64,000 nt of DNA from Planctomycetota bacterium (GCA_963204915.1 CAUJHS010000090.1:186001-250000), one strand, 5' to 3'; counted from the first letter of the stretch, positions 37,476 to 46,914 are shown. Program-made: numbers and translations. Notes: generated by a model from the letters alone, not told the origin.

Positions 37476-38576
37476 ATGAATCCTTCAGACGCCATGGAAC
37501 GACACCTGGACGAACGTCTTAATTGGGCACGAGAGCAACTCGGAGTTAGCGCGCACGCGTCGCCCAACGAGGTGCGCACGCGATTTTTCGCGGTGCTTGA
37601 GCAATCGCAAATGGCGCCTGATAAGACGCTGGACATAGCGTTCCGAACCTTACGATGGGAGGCAGAAGGGGTTATCGTTGCGGAAGAACCTGTCGAGTTT
37701 CTGGCATCGCGCGAACGAAGACTTTGTGAGCTGGTAAAACAATTCCGCAACACGATGTTTTCTTTACCCGTGGCGGAGCGTCGCCAACGCTGGCGCAGTT
37801 TACAGCGCGAAAGCGAAACCGTCCCGTCGGTCCTTCTTCGGCTTGACGCACTCGAAATGGGGCTCGATGTCGATTTAGCAGCAATAGAAAACTCAGCGCC
37901 GTCGACGCATGTTGCGGCGCTCGCCCGGTACGCCGCCGAGTTGTTTACTTTGCAACCGATCGCGCGAGCAACTCGGCGCGGGGCCATCCTACAATCGTTC
38001 GACAACCGTGAGCTGAAACTCTGGCACAAAGCAGCGCAAGTTCTCAAAAAGCGGCATCCCCAAATTGCAAGCCTAGCGCCTGAATTGATTGATCCGCTCG
38101 CGTCCGGGAAGAAGCCTTCGCGCATACAACGGGCAATTCACGTACATACGTCGCGAAGATCGCCCCGACGTGAAAGCTGGGCGCTATCGCTGGCCGTGAT
38201 CATTCTCATCGCGTTTATCGTTCGCGCAGCGATGGTTCAAACAAAGATTTCTGTTCCAGCGAGGTCGTATGGACCACAATCGCCTTACGTTCCCTGGCCA
38301 CCGCAAACTCGGTTAGATTCGGAATCGAACCCATGGAGTCCGTATCCCGCACACGCGCCGCCGATCGACGTGGGCGAGATTCTCAAGAAGCATCGTGAGG
38401 AGTTAAATCGCATCCGTCAAGAAAATGAAACCAGGATGCGCGAGACGCTCAACGATTCTCCGTTTCGAAGCGAGGATCCAACGATTATCGGGGTTCCGCC
38501 GCTGAGTGAGCCGCCCACACCAAGCATTCCTGAAGACCTTCCGCAACCAGCCCCTGTTCTACCAATGCTTGAGTAG
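37476..38576 (+). CDS. Uncharacterised membrane protein between hscC and the J-protein gene
   Basis: 366 aa from the ATG at 37476. An ATG at 37377 overlaps the hscC stop by 7 bases and an ATG at 37467 is also possible; the GGATGGG before 37476 favours the internal start. The N-terminal 60 residues have a faint J-domain look (REQLGVSAHASPNEVRTRFF), without an HPD motif. A helical, Arg-rich middle follows, then one membrane helix (about 230-252, ALSLAVIILIAFIVRAAM), and a Pro-rich tail with a short coiled coil (ILKKHREELNRIRQEN). I do not recognise a family. The context suggests it works with HscC. Confidence 0.72.
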   Translation: MNPSDAMERHLDERLNWAREQLGVSAHASPNEVRTRFFAVLEQSQMAPDKTLDIAFRTLRWEAEGVIVAEEPVEFLASRERRLCELVKQFRNTMFSLPVAERRQRWRSLQRESETVPSVLLRLDALEMGLDVDLAAIENSAPSTHVAALARYAAELFTLQPIARATRRGAILQSFDNRELKLWHKAAQVLKKRHPQIASLAPELIDPLASGKKPSRIQRAIHVHTSRRSPRRESWALSLAVIILIAFIVRAAMVQTKISVPARSYGPQSPYVPWPPQTRLDSESNPWSPYPAHAPPIDVGEILKKHREELNRIRQENETRMRETLNDSPFRSEDPTIIGVPPLSEPPTPSIPEDLPQPAPVLPMLE

Positions 38577-38674
38577 TCACAGTCGTGCGACATGGCGAAA
38601 GAAATAGGCGCCGAAGATACGCCACTCTGCTCCTGATGGAGTTTTCGCGATTCAATTTCACTTAGGACTTTGTC

Positions 38675-40153
38675 GTGACTGAACGCTCGTTACCGGATGA
38701 TCTGTCGCTTTGGCCGACCAATCCGTACGAGCTATTGGGCGTGCCGCGCCATGCCACCGAGCGTGTGGCGCGTCGAGCGTACCTGAATCTGATTCGTCGT
38801 TATAAGCCTGAGCATGCGCCGGAGCAATTCAAACGAATTCGCGAGGCGTACGAATTTGTCGATCGGGTTATCAAGTCTCAGAGCCAGCACAGCCAAAATT
38901 CCTGGGAAGAGGACGACTACCAAGAGAACACGCCGTGCTACTCCGTTGACCTTTCCGACGAGTGGGAACAAGAACCGCCGAAGTCCGACGAGACGGTTCA
39001 GCGGGGTTCGTTCCAGGCTGCCTCCCCGCGCCCAGCCATCTTTGATCTTCAACAAGAGTGCCAGGTTATCTGGCGTCAGTTATGCGAGGGCGGTAATCCG
39101 ACCGATGCGTACGCCCGACTGCGCGCCTGGCAACAGCGGTTTGACAACAACAGCGTTGTGTACCTCCGTTTATATTGGTTGACCGTGGCCTCACCCGATG
39201 TCGAGACGGAGTTTTCACCTTGCCACTGGTTGTCAGAAGGTCTGCGCATCACGCGGCTGGATGATCGTATTCGCGAGTTATATCAACGCGAGCTAGATGC
39301 GAATCCCCATGAGGCGGCGCATCCTCGCTGTACGGCCCTGCTTGAATTGGACGCACCGCTCGGCGCTATCGTCGATTTGGCCGAAGCGCGATGGCGGGCA
39401 TTGGCGCGAATTGGTCGAAGCGACCTCTTGATTTCCGATTTACAGATGCTTCGTGGACGAATCATCTTTGACGAAGAGGAGTTGTGGGGAAGGCTGTTGC
39501 TTTCCGCCATGGATCACCTTGTTTGGATCAATGAGCAACATTCACAAGACGCGGCATTGGCGTGCCGACGCGAACTTGATGAATTAAGCCACGTTCATGC
39601 CTCACTTGAAAGCGATATCGATAGGCTCGATCTACTTTGGGACGTTGCAGCGGGCTGGCGGCGTCTGCGTGTTGCTTTTTCGGTCCCACGGCACTGGAGC
39701 GAACTGATACCCATCTCTTGGTCGCGCAATTACCAGCAAATTCGCCCGGCGTTAATGCATGTGGTGCAAGACATCGCGCGCGATCCAATGCGATCGTTGG
39801 GTATCACGGACGAAATCGCCCGCCATTGCCCTGCAGCGGTGGCGCAACTGGGATTCACGATTGAGGCATATCAATACGTCGAAGAAAACTATGAGTATGA
39901 TCGTCGGAATGACGACGAGCGAGCGCTCTTGGTGCAGCGTTTTGTCAACGAGCGAGACTGTTCGAACTATCGGGCAATTCGAAGAGACGTTTTGCGGTTT
40001 TGCCTGGTGGAAGCGATCGAACCGACCGTCTTCGCGCAAATCGCGGATGAGATCTTTCCCGCACAATGGACGAATGCGAGTTGGCAGGACCTTCTTGCCG
40101 ATGACGCGCCTTTGCGTTACGTAGCCAAGGCCTACCAAACGTTCTGGAGTTGA
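38675..40153 (+). CDS. J-domain protein, DjlC/HscD-like with divergent HPD motif
   Basis: 492 aa, GTG start with AGGA nine bases before. Residues 15-65 form a J domain: NPYELLGVPRHATERVARRA, then RRYKPEHAPEQFKRIREAYEF. The HPD that stimulates Hsp70 is KPE (44-46). E. coli DjlB/DjlC, partners of HscC, also have an altered motif in a similar place. The remaining 400 residues are mostly helical (WQDLLADDAPLRYVAKAY at the end) and not a family I know. Third gene of the HscC cluster, which supports a co-chaperone role. Confidence 0.82.
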   Translation: MTERSLPDDLSLWPTNPYELLGVPRHATERVARRAYLNLIRRYKPEHAPEQFKRIREAYEFVDRVIKSQSQHSQNSWEEDDYQENTPCYSVDLSDEWEQEPPKSDETVQRGSFQAASPRPAIFDLQQECQVIWRQLCEGGNPTDAYARLRAWQQRFDNNSVVYLRLYWLTVASPDVETEFSPCHWLSEGLRITRLDDRIRELYQRELDANPHEAAHPRCTALLELDAPLGAIVDLAEARWRALARIGRSDLLISDLQMLRGRIIFDEEELWGRLLLSAMDHLVWINEQHSQDAALACRRELDELSHVHASLESDIDRLDLLWDVAAGWRRLRVAFSVPRHWSELIPISWSRNYQQIRPALMHVVQDIARDPMRSLGITDEIARHCPAAVAQLGFTIEAYQYVEENYEYDRRNDDERALLVQRFVNERDCSNYRAIRRDVLRFCLVEAIEPTVFAQIADEIFPAQWTNASWQDLLADDAPLRYVAKAYQTFWS

Positions 40154-40371
40154 CGGCGGCAGCGGAGTCTTGAAATCTTCGCATCTTTCTTACGTCAACT
40201 GGCGCGCATGTTGCTTCACAAGTAAGCGACTTTTGCGTAGACCTCCACAGCGCATAAGCGTGCCCGTGCGTTGTGCTGCGCAAAAACAACGCAATTTCTC
40301 CAAGTGCAGTAGTCACGCAGAGAAATCCGTTAGTACGGGTCGAGACTCGACTATTCCCTCGTGTATGCGCT

Positions 40372-40731
40372 ATGAACCTCTGCTACCTGCACCAGATACT
40401 TGCATGTGGGGCGTTGATGGCCGCAATTTACCTTCCGTCCGTGGCGCCACCGACATTCCAAGGAACGGTGATCAACGCTCATGGTGGATACATTGCTGTG
40501 TATTCGGCAGGTCAGGAGTTACGCTTCGCTGTGTCGCCGGATACCAAAATCCTGCTCGATGGTCGCGAGGCGACCATGTACGACTTAGAACCGAACTTCC
40601 GGGCGCATGTCGCCGCAACGCGACGCGACAACTTTTGGATCGCACGCCGCGTCGTCGTGAATACACACTCCGCGCAAAACCGTTTGACCAGTTTAACAAG
40701 GCTGTTGGCGTTGGGGATTGAGGCACGTTGA
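40372..40731 (+). CDS. Small secreted or anchored hypothetical protein
   Basis: 119 aa from the ATG at 40372. A hydrophobic N-terminus (LHQILACGALMAAIYLPSV) is followed by a compact beta-rich domain: FQGTVINAHGGYIAVYSAG, LRFAVSPDTKILLDGREATM, VAATRRDNFWIARRVVV. The form resembles small OB-like secreted domains (DUF5666 style), but I cannot confirm it. It stands alone between the HscC cluster and a convergent DUF362 gene. Confidence 0.65.
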   Translation: MNLCYLHQILACGALMAAIYLPSVAPPTFQGTVINAHGGYIAVYSAGQELRFAVSPDTKILLDGREATMYDLEPNFRAHVAATRRDNFWIARRVVVNTHSAQNRLTSLTRLLALGIEAR

Positions 40732-40770
40732 GCGCCGTACCTAATAACGTGCTACGGCGCCGCACCGTTT
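40732..40770. terminator. Terminator hairpin between convergent genes
   Basis: GCGCCGTA (40732-40739) pairs with TACGGCGC (40753-40760), 13-base loop; GTTTATTTT follows on the + strand. It begins right after the stop codon of the small secreted gene. Confidence 0.5.
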
Positions 40771-40782
40771 ATTTTGAACCCC

Positions 40783-41841
40783 TCAGGATACTTTGATACC
40801 AGGCCGAGGGCGCAACGCCTGAAGATGTGGTTTGTCCAAAACCTGAAAGGACGAAGCAAGCGACTCCCACGCTTCGCCTCGTTGGTCAACACGACCATTT
40901 GCGATCGGCCCCAAACGATCGGCCGCCAGGCGAAGGTATGATACCGCTTCTGGTGTGACATCCATTAAACGACAAGCGGTGGCGTCGACTGCGGCTAGAT
41001 TCGTTCCGACTAATACCAAACCCATCCATTTGGCGCTACCCATGATCGGGCCGTCGCCTTCCATGCATTCAATGGCGTCGACGATGCCGATTGTTTTCGG
41101 CAGCGAGGCGTTGATGTCGTAAACAGTTTGAGGAATGCCATTGTGGTGCAGTACATTCTTTGGCCATCCGTATTTGATGCCAGGAATAACGCCGTAAAGG
41201 TTTTTCATCGCACACGTAACACCGACCCAGTGATGAGTTTTCATCTTGGGTAGCGAAACAACCAAGTCTGCCTCAACAACCGATCGTGGAAAGTGAAATC
41301 CTGCAAGACCGCACATTCCGCCGGAATTCTTGGTCCATCGGGTTTCTTCATAGTTGAGATCTGCAAAGCGTAAATCCGCCGAATGAAGCGCCTCGGCCAC
41401 TCCAGATTCAACAAGCGCCATCTCTGTATCACGGATGTGACCTGGCCCCTCGCCAACCACAACCTCGGCGCCGGCTCGCCGGAAAACTTCCGCCGCAGCC
41501 AGAATCATGGCGGGGTGCGTCGTCATATGCGGAATTTTCCGCGATGGCTCAACCAAGTTCGGCTTCAGAAGAACGCGCTTACCTTGATAGGACGCCGGTA
41601 GGATGCCTACCGAGACTAAGCCGTCGTGCAAGGTGCGCTCCAACCGACTGTCATAGCTTTGGTTTCGGGCGATAAACACGGGAGCACGGGGCGCAAGCGC
41701 ATGGCGGATCGCACTCCATCCCGACACGCCAATGGCAACGGCCGCGCTGCCCGCCAGGAGTGTGCGCCGATTTACCTGGCACGTACTCAGCTCGTGCGTT
41801 GACACGTTGGCTTTCGTCCTCTCTAACTCCGAAACGCTCAT
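40783..41841 (-). CDS. Tat-exported DUF362 protein
   Basis: 352 aa. Tat motif NRRTLLAGSAAVAIG near residues 24-38. The DUF362 body is clear: GKRVLLKPNLVEP, VVVGEGPGHIRDTEMALVESG, VVSLPKMKTHHWVGVTCAMKNLYGVIPG, and DAIECMEGDGPIMG. No ferredoxin-type Cys clusters are present, so any redox role is uncertain. The start overlaps the stop of the upstream toroid gene by 4 bases (ATGA), giving a coupled pair. Confidence 0.88.
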   Translation of the reverse strand: MSVSELERTKANVSTHELSTCQVNRRTLLAGSAAVAIGVSGWSAIRHALAPRAPVFIARNQSYDSRLERTLHDGLVSVGILPASYQGKRVLLKPNLVEPSRKIPHMTTHPAMILAAAEVFRRAGAEVVVGEGPGHIRDTEMALVESGVAEALHSADLRFADLNYEETRWTKNSGGMCGLAGFHFPRSVVEADLVVSLPKMKTHHWVGVTCAMKNLYGVIPGIKYGWPKNVLHHNGIPQTVYDINASLPKTIGIVDAIECMEGDGPIMGSAKWMGLVLVGTNLAAVDATACRLMDVTPEAVSYLRLAADRLGPIANGRVDQRGEAWESLASSFQVLDKPHLQALRPRPGIKVS

Positions 41842-42719
41842 GGCGATGTGACTTTCTCGAAGTCGTGGTATGACGTTAGGCTGGTTGTGTTTGCCGCGGC
41901 CAAAAGGATCAAAGCGGTTTTATAGGGCGAACGATCCGTATTACGAACACGTTGGTAAACCGTCTGCAACCAAGGTAGCGATTGATCCAACTGGAGCGCG
42001 TGAGCGCGAAGACCGATTAAAGCCCAACACAGGGAAGTCGTCGGAGTCATCTCCGAGATCGATTCCGAAAGCCACTTTAGCGAAGCAGTAATGTTGCCCG
42101 CATCGTCGGCTTCACCGGCAAGTGCGGTAAGCGCGATACCTGTCGGCTGTATGTGCGGGAGCAGCGTTTGCCCCAAACACGTCGTATTGCCGTAATTGCA
42201 GCCGCCGCCGGAGATTTGCCGATCGACAAGCAGTCGCACTGCTTCGCGAGTTCGCGGGTGATGCGACTGTCCTATTGCTTTGAGCGCAAGCACTGCAAAG
42301 GCGGTTGGTTCAATCCATGAATGGGTGCCCGCAGCCCACGGCCATCCGACGAGGGTCGTATCGTGTCCTAGGTCGCTGGTTCGCGCCATAGTCTTACCGC
42401 GAGCCGCAAGTAACCAGTTCTCGCCTCGCCGAGCACAGCTTTCATAACGCAGATCTGGCGCCAATTTCCAGGCGAGAATCGCGAGTGCAGTTGGCCATGC
42501 CGGTTGGGTTTCTTCCCGGCGTACTCCAACGGATCCATCGGAGTTCTGCGCATCTCTTAGATAGTCAAGCGCAGCATGGGCGCACGAACTTCGACCGTGC
42601 TGTGCGAGTGCAATCGCTGCAAGCGCGGTTGGTTCGCTTGCCGGCGTTTGTCCCGCGTAATAACCGCAAACCGGCTGGCTTGCGATGCCGTCTAGCGCCT
42701 CTTCAAGCCATCGTTCCAA
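41838..42719 (-). CDS. Alpha/alpha-toroid repeat protein (prenyltransferase/squalene cyclase-like)
   Basis: 293 aa. Repeated helical units of the terpenoid-cyclase/prenyltransferase toroid: TALAAIALAQHGRSS, ALDYLRDAQNSDGSVG, TALAILAWKL, AFAVLALKAIGQS, REAVRLLVDRQISGGGCNYGN. No DxDD or other catalytic cyclase motif is visible, so it may be a binding toroid rather than a cyclase. The TTG start at 42719 is supported by AGGAG nine bases before it and by an in-frame stop just upstream; there is no in-frame ATG nearby. No signal peptide. Coupled to DUF362. Confidence 0.78.
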   Translation of the reverse strand: MERWLEEALDGIASQPVCGYYAGQTPASEPTALAAIALAQHGRSSCAHAALDYLRDAQNSDGSVGVRREETQPAWPTALAILAWKLAPDLRYESCARRGENWLLAARGKTMARTSDLGHDTTLVGWPWAAGTHSWIEPTAFAVLALKAIGQSHHPRTREAVRLLVDRQISGGGCNYGNTTCLGQTLLPHIQPTGIALTALAGEADDAGNITASLKWLSESISEMTPTTSLCWALIGLRAHALQLDQSLPWLQTVYQRVRNTDRSPYKTALILLAAANTTSLTSYHDFEKVTSP

Positions 42720-43029
42720 TCCGGCGTTCTCCTACGACCTGCATATTCGGGCTTGTAATCGTTCGGTCTACCAATCGTTTACGGAAAAGTCACTCAATGA
42801 AAAACTAGCTTGAAAACTGCGGCGCGTCCCCGCGGAAGGGCAAGTCCCTTGCCTAACGCAACTAGAATGCGAGAGAAATGAGCAAACGCTGATATGGCTG
42901 CACGACTTCCAGCCAAGAAAGCAACCGGCCAGGGGCGCCAAATCATTTCGTGCGAGGGATGCTTCTCGGCACGGCGTCCTATTTACAAGCTATGCTTGCA
43001 AGGGCCAAAATCGGCGCCGAGCGTCCGTC
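42720..43029. other. Divergent intergenic region
   Basis: 310 bases between the toroid gene (- strand) and the FHA-EAL gene (+ strand). I see no gene and no clear promoter or repeat. Confidence 0.4.
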
Positions 43030-44181
43030 GTGCACAACTTGAGAATCGTTATGCCGTTGGAAGGGGCGACAATCGCGAATGAGCCGTGTTATGACGCCTC
43101 CTGGATTCTAGAGAATCAAGGAGGGGGCATGACGCTGCCCATTCCACGTCTGCCCGCCATACTTGGTCGCCGTGCCGATGTGGACGTGTGCGTGCCGCAA
43201 CCGAGCGTATCCGGGATTCATGCCGAGTTTTTCCAAGAGGGCTCCACGCTCTTAGTGCGCGACCGCGGCAGCACGAATGGAACGTTTGTGAACGGGCGTC
43301 GCGTCGAGTCGCCCGTCCCCCTGGTATCGAAAGACTTACTTCACTTTGGCGAAGCCATGTTCCGGCTTGGCCGCCGCCAGGAACACGATAGTGTAACAAT
43401 CAATGCGACGCGCGCTTCAACAGACCTTTGTGATCAGGCGCTGGCGCTCGTGCAATTCGACCGATTGCTGTCGGAACGTGTCGTCACACCGTATTATCAA
43501 CCAATTGTGGAAGCTCAAGCCGATCAGATTTTCGCCTATGAGGTGCTCGGCCGAAGTTCTCTCTTTGGCTTGAATACGCCAGGCCCAATGTTCCGTGCTG
43601 CAGCGGCGCTTCACAAAGAGAGCGAACTCAGCCGTCTGCTTCGCACTCAGTCGTTTTATACGAAGGCGCAACAAGCAGCTCCGCATTTGTTTCTAAACAC
43701 CCATCCGCGGGAGCTCGACGATATCAGCGAGTTGATCGTCTCGTTGCAGGAACTGCGAACGCTAGCACCCAATCAAACGTTAACGCTTGAAATCCACGAG
43801 TCGGCCGCACTTGAATCGGCGTCGATGAAGGTGTTGCGAACGGCCTTGTCGGAGTTGAAAATTCTTTTGGCGTATGATGACTTCGGCGCCGGACAGGCGC
43901 GCTTGACGGAGCTTGTTGAAACGTCGCCGGAGTTTGTCAAATTTGACATGCGCCTTATTCGCGGCATCCATAACGCCCCCGAAGCACAACGGCGTATGGT
44001 CGGTTCGCTCGTTCGTCTTGTGCTCGAATTAGGCATATCTCCCTTGGCCGAAGGTGTTGAAACGGCGGCCGAATGTCAAACATGCCGCGAATTAGGCTTC
44101 ACGTTGTTTCAAGGGTTTTACTTTGGCAAGCCCGGTCCGGCAGCTCAGTATTTTCCCACATGGCAAACGGGCGAAGTGTGA
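43030..44181 (+). CDS. FHA-EAL domain protein, probable c-di-GMP phosphodiesterase
   Basis: 383 aa. FHA domain at about 35-115: GR (46-47), SGIH (61-64), STNGTFVNG (81-89), able to bind phosphothreonine. EAL domain at about 145-375 with all catalytic residues: Glu171 (YEVLGR, the EAL site), Asn223, Glu254 (TLEIHES), Asp283-Asp284 (DDFGAG), Lys304, Glu341 (AEGVET) and Gln361. So hydrolysis of c-di-GMP to pGpG is plausible, gated by a phosphorylated partner. GTG start at 43030; an ATG at 43051 is an alternative. The PilZ gene follows 66 bases later. Confidence 0.87.
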   Translation: MHNLRIVMPLEGATIANEPCYDASWILENQGGGMTLPIPRLPAILGRRADVDVCVPQPSVSGIHAEFFQEGSTLLVRDRGSTNGTFVNGRRVESPVPLVSKDLLHFGEAMFRLGRRQEHDSVTINATRASTDLCDQALALVQFDRLLSERVVTPYYQPIVEAQADQIFAYEVLGRSSLFGLNTPGPMFRAAAALHKESELSRLLRTQSFYTKAQQAAPHLFLNTHPRELDDISELIVSLQELRTLAPNQTLTLEIHESAALESASMKVLRTALSELKILLAYDDFGAGQARLTELVETSPEFVKFDMRLIRGIHNAPEAQRRMVGSLVRLVLELGISPLAEGVETAAECQTCRELGFTLFQGFYFGKPGPAAQYFPTWQTGEV

Positions 44182-44247
44182 TTCGACTCTTTGTTGATTT
44201 GCGCACCCGCACTGCACGGCGATTATAAATCAGGATGATAAGAGAGT

Positions 44248-44877
44248 ATGGGCGTACAATCTTCCGAAAACACCATCACGCGTCAGGCGCGGTTCGCGCT
44301 TGCCCATCAAATCCCCATTGTGGTCGTCGTGCAGGATGAGCGAGGATTGCCGGCAGCTACCACAAAGGGTTGGCTTCTCGACATTTCTCAAAATGGCGCC
44401 CGTCTCGCCGTGGAGAGTGAAATCCCGCTCTCCGGAGCATTGCGCATCCGCTTAACCCTGACCGAACTCGGAATGGAGTTTTACGTTGGCGGATCGGTGT
44501 GCTGGACCCACCCCGATCCTGACACACCGGGCTCTTGGCGCATCGGGTGTTCCCTCACGCCGGGAATTCCTGAGCGGTTGCTTTCGCGACTTGCGCAAAC
44601 GGGCGTCGTCGAACGTCGCTTCGAGGCGCGCAGTGATGAGATTGTGTCGGTCCAAGCAACTATTCGAGGCGGCCGCACGATTGCCGCGGGACTTCAAAAC
44701 TACTCGCGTAAGGGATTTTGCCTCCAAACAACGGAAGTGCTTGCTCCGGGCGAGATCGTGCACTTACGCATCCAAGGACCAGACGGCCGCCTCGCCGCGA
44801 TCCAAGGCGTTGTGCAGTGGACCGCCGCTCACAAGGGCAGCCACCTGGCTGGCTGCACCTTGTCCGGCAATCCTTAG
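44248..44877 (+). CDS. Tandem PilZ domain protein
   Basis: 209 aa. Two PilZ-like units. The first has an Arg-rich lead (TRQARFAL) and DISQNGARL; the second has RRFEAR and NYSRKGFCL, matching the RxxxR and D/NxSxxG signature that binds c-di-GMP. Strands follow each motif. Soluble, no membrane segment. Its position after the FHA-EAL gene makes it the likely effector for the c-di-GMP level set by that enzyme. The first unit's Arg motif is weaker. Confidence 0.8.
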   Translation: MGVQSSENTITRQARFALAHQIPIVVVVQDERGLPAATTKGWLLDISQNGARLAVESEIPLSGALRIRLTLTELGMEFYVGGSVCWTHPDPDTPGSWRIGCSLTPGIPERLLSRLAQTGVVERRFEARSDEIVSVQATIRGGRTIAAGLQNYSRKGFCLQTTEVLAPGEIVHLRIQGPDGRLAAIQGVVQWTAAHKGSHLAGCTLSGNP

Positions 44878-44921
44878 AGCAAGGCAACGCGCTGTAATGA
44901 CGCGAACCTAATGGGACCGCG

Positions 44922-45470
44922 TTATTTCTTTTCGACGCCGAGACTGCCTAACTTCTCAGCAATGTCGGCGCCGTGGGATTCTGTTTTCACCGCACGGTCA
45001 ATATGCAACAACTTGCCATCTTCGCCAATATAGAAGGTCACACGCTGCGCTGCGTTACGTTCCGAATTGTAAACGCCGTACTTGGTCGCAATCTCGCCGG
45101 TCGGATCGCTAAGTATGGGATAATCCAGGTCAAGCGACTTCGCAAACTCGGCGTTTTTCTCAACGGGATCTGTGCTGGCGGTGAAATAGGCGACGTCGTA
45201 CGTACGAAGTTTTTCCCCCGAAGCGCGCATCGACTGGCACTCCTTCGTGCATCCGCCCGTGAAGGCGCGTGGGAACCACGCGATCACAACTGCTTGCTTA
45301 CCGCGGAAATCCGCGAGCCGATACGTTTTGCCATCACTTGCCTTTAGCGTGAAATCTGGGGCGACATCGCCAACTTTGAGGTCTTCGCCAAATGCAGGCC
45401 CCTGCACCGCGCCGGCCAAGATACTTAACACGACTCCCAACGTGGCAAGATGTTTCATCTCATTCACCAT
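44922..45470 (-). CDS. Secreted peroxiredoxin (BCP/AhpC type)
   Basis: 182 aa with a signal peptide (MKHLATLGVVLSILAG). Thioredoxin fold: DVAPDFTLKASDGKTYRL, then PRAFTGGCTKEC with the peroxidatic Cys74 in the PxxxTxxC motif and Cys78 as a likely resolving Cys, as in Bcp. ASTDPVEKNAEFA and TKYGVYNS also fit. It should remove peroxides outside the cytoplasm using thiols. ATG at 45470; Met5 at 45458 may be the real start. It converges on the PilZ gene. Confidence 0.9.
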   Translation of the reverse strand: MVNEMKHLATLGVVLSILAGAVQGPAFGEDLKVGDVAPDFTLKASDGKTYRLADFRGKQAVVIAWFPRAFTGGCTKECQSMRASGEKLRTYDVAYFTASTDPVEKNAEFAKSLDLDYPILSDPTGEIATKYGVYNSERNAAQRVTFYIGEDGKLLHIDRAVKTESHGADIAEKLGSLGVEKK

Positions 45471-45575
45471 AGTGTAGAAGGTTGTCTAATCCCAAATGCA
45501 CTGAATTCCGACCAAACCATTTGATTTCCGCGTTTGTACTTCGCGCCGCGCACTAACTTATTCGTGCATTCGCGA

Positions 45576-46721
45576 CTATTCGGCGTAAAACTTGTGAACC
45601 GTAGTCTGCTTATATGTTTCACCGGGACGAAGCACCGTGCTCGGAAAAGTTTTCTGGTTTGGTGAGTCGGGGTAATGTTGGGTTTCCAAACAAAATGCAT
45701 CATGCTGTTTTGCGCCACGCTCGGCATCCGCACCCGTCAAAAAATTTCCCGTGTAAAGTTGAATGCCGGGCTGCGTCGTATAGACCTCCATGACCCGACC
45801 TGTGTCAGGATCTTTCGCACGCGCAGCAAGGACCAAGTCGCCATCTTGATTGCGAAGCACAAAGCAATGGTCATACCCCACGGGGTCGGCCTTGATCTTT
45901 TCAAGTTCTTTGCCAATGGGTTTGGTCGACGTAAAGTCAAGCGGCGTTCCTTTCACCTCGGCGAATTCGCCCGTGGGTATCAACGTTTCGTCGACGGAAA
46001 TGTATTTGTCCGCCGCAACCATCAGGAGGTGGTCGCGAATTGTTCCAGAAAAAGCGCCGCCGAGATTCCAGTAGTTATGGTTCGTTAGGTTCACAACCGT
46101 AGGCTTATCCGTTGTAGCAGTGAACTCCATGCGCAACTCGTCATCATTATTGAGCGTGTAGAGCGCGGTGACATTCATATTGCCAGGATACCCCTCTTCG
46201 CCATCTGGGCTGAGGTACGTAAATCGCACTCCGACCTCGTTGGCGGTCTTAACTTGTTCGGCCTTCCACATTACCCGATTGAAACCCTTAAGACCGCCAT
46301 GTAAGTGATTGGGACCGTTATTCGCAGCAAGGGTATACTCCTCGCCATCCAAGTTAAACTTGCCGCGAGCGATGCGATTGGCGAAACGGCCCACAGTCGA
46401 GCCATAATACGGATGTTTCCCTTCATAACCGCGAACCACGTCAAATCCGAGGTTTACGTTGGCGAATTTCCCTCTCCGATCGGGCGTTTCGAGTGCGACG
46501 ACGCTGGCGCCAAAGTCCGTCAGTTTGAGCACCAAACCATTCTTGTTCGTGCACGTAAACAGTGACGCTTCCTCGCCGGCTTCGGTCTTGCCGAACGCGG
46601 ATTTTTCTATCGACATTTTGGATTGGCTCCGGGATTGCTGCGAAGGTTTATCATCGGCGTAAACGGAGGAGGCCGCCACAGCGAATAATGTCGCGATTAG
46701 CACAGGTACGCGGTGCTTCAT
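45576..46721 (-). CDS. galM: Secreted aldose 1-epimerase (mutarotase)
   Basis: Interconverts alpha and beta anomers of aldoses such as galactose. 381 aa from the ATG at 46721, which has GGAGAT eight bases upstream and a signal peptide (MKHRVPVLIATLFAVAASSVYA). Motifs: YYGSTVGRFANRIARG, NNGPNHLHGG, VVNLTNHNYWNLGG with the catalytic His, GYDHCFVL, and the catalytic Glu in CLETQHYPDSPN. The longer frame to 47045 lacks coding character and overlaps the sigma gene's start region. Export is unusual among bacterial GalM but common for planctomycete sugar enzymes. Confidence 0.93.
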   Translation of the reverse strand: MKHRVPVLIATLFAVAASSVYADDKPSQQSRSQSKMSIEKSAFGKTEAGEEASLFTCTNKNGLVLKLTDFGASVVALETPDRRGKFANVNLGFDVVRGYEGKHPYYGSTVGRFANRIARGKFNLDGEEYTLAANNGPNHLHGGLKGFNRVMWKAEQVKTANEVGVRFTYLSPDGEEGYPGNMNVTALYTLNNDDELRMEFTATTDKPTVVNLTNHNYWNLGGAFSGTIRDHLLMVAADKYISVDETLIPTGEFAEVKGTPLDFTSTKPIGKELEKIKADPVGYDHCFVLRNQDGDLVLAARAKDPDTGRVMEVYTTQPGIQLYTGNFLTGADAERGAKQHDAFCLETQHYPDSPNQKTFPSTVLRPGETYKQTTVHKFYAE

Positions 46722-46914
46722 AAGACCATCTCCAAGGTGCGCAGGGTCACGTAATCGGTTGGTGGCTATTATGAGCGTCTCCACGTGCCATTGTCCAGCA
46801 GCGAACCTTCGAAGACTCCAAGGCGATGATTGCAGCACCAGCTTTTCAAGAAAAATGAGCAAAGTTTCGGCGTCTGCGGCAACTATCTCATAAATCTGAC
46901 ATCCATTCAGCCGA

